From assembly GCF_026914265.1 (NCBI RefSeq), contig NC_069124.1, positions 88,923,733 to 88,987,732 of the forward strand: a DNA stretch of 64,000 bases, read 5' to 3'. Numbering within the stretch: position 1 is the stretch's first letter; each line of letters starts with the position of its first letter. The notes below the pieces were generated by a model, which did not search any database, was not told the origin of the DNA, and worked only from the letters and a program-made list of their open reading frames with translations. This DNA is from Mya arenaria (lineage: Eukaryota; Mollusca; Bivalvia; Myida; Myidae). Both the position numbers and the translations under genes were made by a program. Shown piece after piece: positions 61,450 to 64,000 of this stretch.

Positions 61450-61541
61450 GGTTGCTCAAATAGTATTCATATGAACGCAGTGAGAGCTATTTCATCACGT
61501 CCGCTCCACTTGTTTAATCCTCGAGCCCGCGCTACTCCGGC
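61078..61541 (-). CDS. Colmedin start exon with transmembrane anchor
   Basis: The exon begins at an acceptor (TTGTTTCAG, AG at 61543-61542), has 92 nt of 5' UTR and starts at the ATG at 61449. The translation opens [16 protein letters not shown], has a hydrophobic span [20 protein letters not shown] at about 27-46, then a heptad-like stretch, then [15 protein letters not shown]. Basic residues precede the span, so the N-terminus should be inside (type II). Dibasic KR sites could allow ectodomain release, as in gliomedin, but a strict RxxR furin site is absent. It ends in phase 0 at CAG|GTCAGT. Confidence 0.8.
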
Positions 61542-61699
61542 CTGAAACAATGACATCACATAGCTACTGAGCCAGTATAAATGTATTGATAATTACTATA
61601 TAAAATATTATCGTTTCCAATTTAATCAAGAAAGTTCTAAGAAGGGTTTTTATGTTGTAATGTGTCTTGAATGAGGCGACAAAGAGCGGCGTTTATTAC

Positions 61700-61790
61700 C
61701 TTCCTCGGCGGTTGGCCGCGCTGTCCAATCAATATGGACGGTAGGGCCGCTCCGTTCAATCAGCAATTATCAGCATTTATGTCATTGCAT
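61700..61790 (-). promoter_or_regulatory. Candidate colmedin first (non-coding) exon and promoter
   Basis: On the minus strand GAGGAAG|GTAATAAA forms a good donor at 61700/61699, 158 nt upstream of the acceptor of the start exon. Just beyond it are GC-rich sequence and an inverted CCAAT box (ATTGG, 61729-61725). The stretch may contain the transcription start. No TATA box is evident. Confidence 0.35.
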
Positions 61791-63320
61791 CCTATCTGCA
61801 CATCAATCACCAACATTATTGTCTTTTTAAATCCCATTTACAAGCAAACCAAGATTCTTCTGGCTGAATCAAATTACATATTTTTGCGTAATTTCCTCCA
61901 ATAAATGGCGCTTTTATAAATTATGAAACATGTAATTTTGTTTTTATTTAAGTAAATCTCGTTCAATCGATCGTTTAATAAATAGTTCAAGAAAGGAATT
62001 TCGAACGTGTGTCCATTGATATATTATAGGGGTGACAAGATATACTATGATTTTGATTATATGTGCCATCGTTTGACTGTCGGGGCGTCATGTACGAATA
62101 TAAAAATACACCCAATTGTTAGTCTTCCCTACCATATTCCAGGAAAGCGGAAAAGAAATTAACAGAAATTATTTGAGAGTATAAAGACAATGAATCTGAA
62201 TATTGTCAAGCACGGCAGTCTAAATTTATGGTGGCTGTCGACGCAGCCTCTCCAAGGACCTCTGCGTTTGCCGATTCTAGGACAGGCGCCCTTTTACTCA
62301 CTGTCCTCAATGATTATAGGCAAAACCTGCGCATGACGCCAACCTACAGCAAGATAAATGTCACCAGAAAATGGATGGGACAAATTAATGAAAGACGTCT
62401 AACGGTAATTTAATAAATATATTGTGCTAATGTTGGCCCACGACTTTCCTTGTAGAATGCATTATAACGTCAAAATCGCAGTTGAATATGTTAGATAAAC
62501 AGGTTGAGTCATAAACTAAATCAAATTTTAATTTTGAAAATGTGTTTTTGTTTACAATTTTAACTCTGAACGTTCTTAACAATATCTTTTGTGAGTTGCT
62601 ATTTTCTTGACATTTAACTGCTGGTAGTAAAACAAAATGTGCGTTCTTTGTTTGAGCCAGAAACAGTATTGTCAATAATATAAGTTGCCTTGCGTGTAAG
62701 TCCTGCACTTCAAGTTTGTGTCCTTGAGCAGTCCCACATGAGTCTTGTTCGTCCGAAGTTTCCGAAGGTTAGAAAATGATTATGGAACGTAAACGTTTAA
62801 AAGTACTGTAATGCAAATGCTCTAAACTAATTCCACGATAAACATACGAGTACATTCTTAGTTTATTTTACAGCCACCCAGCAGTGTAGACGAGTTTTGT
62901 ACTATTAAATTAATCAACAGCTGAGCTGAAAGTCTTCGTCGCTCGTTAAGATTGTCAACGTATTTGTTATAGTAAATTTACTATTATAATCATGTGTTGC
63001 TTGGTTATTCCGGTTTAAATAATATACTAGTCATAATTAAATATAACCGATGTCCTTGATATAGGACCTTAAAAAATGAGCATTATATGTCTATAAAAAC
63101 TATCATTGTTCAGGAAGGTAATTGCAATACCCGTTAAGGTACGGTGCATCGTTTGAACATCACAGGAAATTAATTTACATTACATATACATTTATGAAAG
63201 AGGCATTTTAGAAATCAACAATATTCAAACAAAAGATCACTCACCTGCAAATGAATATGAACGCTCCTTTAGCGTTTTTCAATTCAAAACGCTAAGTAAC
63301 TTTAATACCGTATTAGCTCC
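61791..63320. other. Region upstream of the colmedin gene, no gene recognised
   Basis: A short open frame at 62228-62413 (plus) lies in a GC-richer patch, with a possible minus-strand donor (GACA|GTGAGT) near 62302, so it could be part of another 5' exon. Nothing is firm. Confidence 0.3.
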
Positions 63321-63332
63321 TTTGAATTAATT

Positions 63333-63792
63333 TTATACTCCTCCAACTACATCAATTTTGCGGATATGTGTTTCTACTCGAACACATATATTCCAAGTTT
63401 TCACTCTAGACAGCGATAATAAGGTATTATGTTCGTAAACAAAGTAGCGTTTTTCTCCTAGAGGGAGGCAGCAGATTATCAGATGGAGCCTGGAAGAACC
63501 ACCAAGCAAGGCGGCAGATCGCCTATCGACTTCATTACGTCTATGTAAACTGTTTACGCCAAGTCGATTGGATAACAGTGATTGTACGGTTGTACGAATT
63601 GTCTCTAAATGCAGTTCCAATGATTGGGAAAGAAAACTAGTCGTCCACAAAAAGTTATGGGATTTAGGGTCCCGTGTGGATAAAACTTCATGGTCATTTG
63701 ACAGAACCAGCCCTAACAAAGTTCTGAGAAAATTCAAGAGAAAAAATGATTTTACTGTTTGCTCAGTTAAAATGTCAAACAGGGATGTTTAA
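63333..63792. other. Patch with overlapping open frames on both strands, status unclear
   Basis: A minus-strand frame of 134 codons (63737-63333) opens MNFLRTLLGLVLSNDHEVL. On the plus strand an acceptor-like TTTTTCTCCTAG near 63462 is followed by a frame reading RRQIAYRLHYVYVNCLRQVD that stops near 63640, and an overlapping frame continues to 63792. No family is recognised; it may be a decayed mobile-element gene or chance. Confidence 0.2.
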
Positions 63793-64000
63793 GTGTGCTT
63801 TTTCGTTTTTCACTTTTTGCAATTAACGATCATATGCCTACAAAATATAGTTTAAGTACATGTAAATAATTTTTCATTTGATTCCATTGTAGGATTAACA
63901 CCTTTTAACTGTTTTATTTACTGTAAAAAATATATTGAATTGAGCAGTTAAGCCGTCCTTTTGAATTGATTTGCATAAAAAAGTCTTAAAAGCATTTGCT

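Overview
The window is eukaryotic: spliced genes with GT-AG introns, about 35-40% GC by eye, a tRNA-derived SINE, palindromic MITE-like elements and very abundant tandem repeats. The protein types (a colmedin, a vWA plus MIB/HERC2 protein) and the style of the dispersed repeats suggest an invertebrate bilaterian, most likely a mollusc such as a bivalve. That placement is inference. All gene models below were spliced by eye, using reading frame, intron phase and splice dinucleotides.

Layout. 1-7.0 kb is gene-free and holds mobile-element debris: two inverted-repeat elements with clear termini, a third diverged one, a SINE, and a 51-bp minisatellite. 7.5-20.57 kb (minus strand) is one gene of 14 coding exons. 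It encodes a protein of about 1,551 residues with an N-myristoylation signal (MGADQSK), a long acidic low-complexity region, a vWA-like domain and two MIB/HERC2-like domains at the C-terminus. Its second coding intron (6.1 kb) is almost entirely a satellite array. The large exon carries one apparent extra base in a run of seven A. 20.6-30 kb is gene-free and dominated by three more arrays (50/51-bp, 7-bp, 9-bp). 30.2-35.4 kb (plus strand) holds a 419-residue intronless coding region of unknown function, with a 24/96-bp satellite starting just after the stop codon. 36.4-61.7 kb (minus strand) is a second multi-exon gene encoding a colmedin (gliomedin/UNC-122 type): short cytoplasmic tail, type II membrane anchor, Gly-X-Y collagen exons, Ser/Thr-rich stalk and olfactomedin domain. 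Three of its introns hold arrays (24-bp, 22-bp, 29-bp).

Nested on the opposite strand inside the first large colmedin intron is a five-exon gene (56.84-59.34 kb, plus) for an unrecognised protein of about 325 residues with a C-terminal membrane anchor. An X-box-like RFX site and CRE-like sites lie directly upstream of it.

The nine tandem arrays together occupy roughly 15 kb, about a quarter of the window. Several have periods divisible by 3, so they create long open frames that should not be read as proteins. The observations most worth following up are the vWA-MIB/HERC2 gene with its one-base frame break, a candidate alternative terminal exon of the colmedin gene that swaps the olfactomedin domain for a hydrophobic tail, the nested X-box gene, and the two introns that consist almost wholly of satellite DNA.
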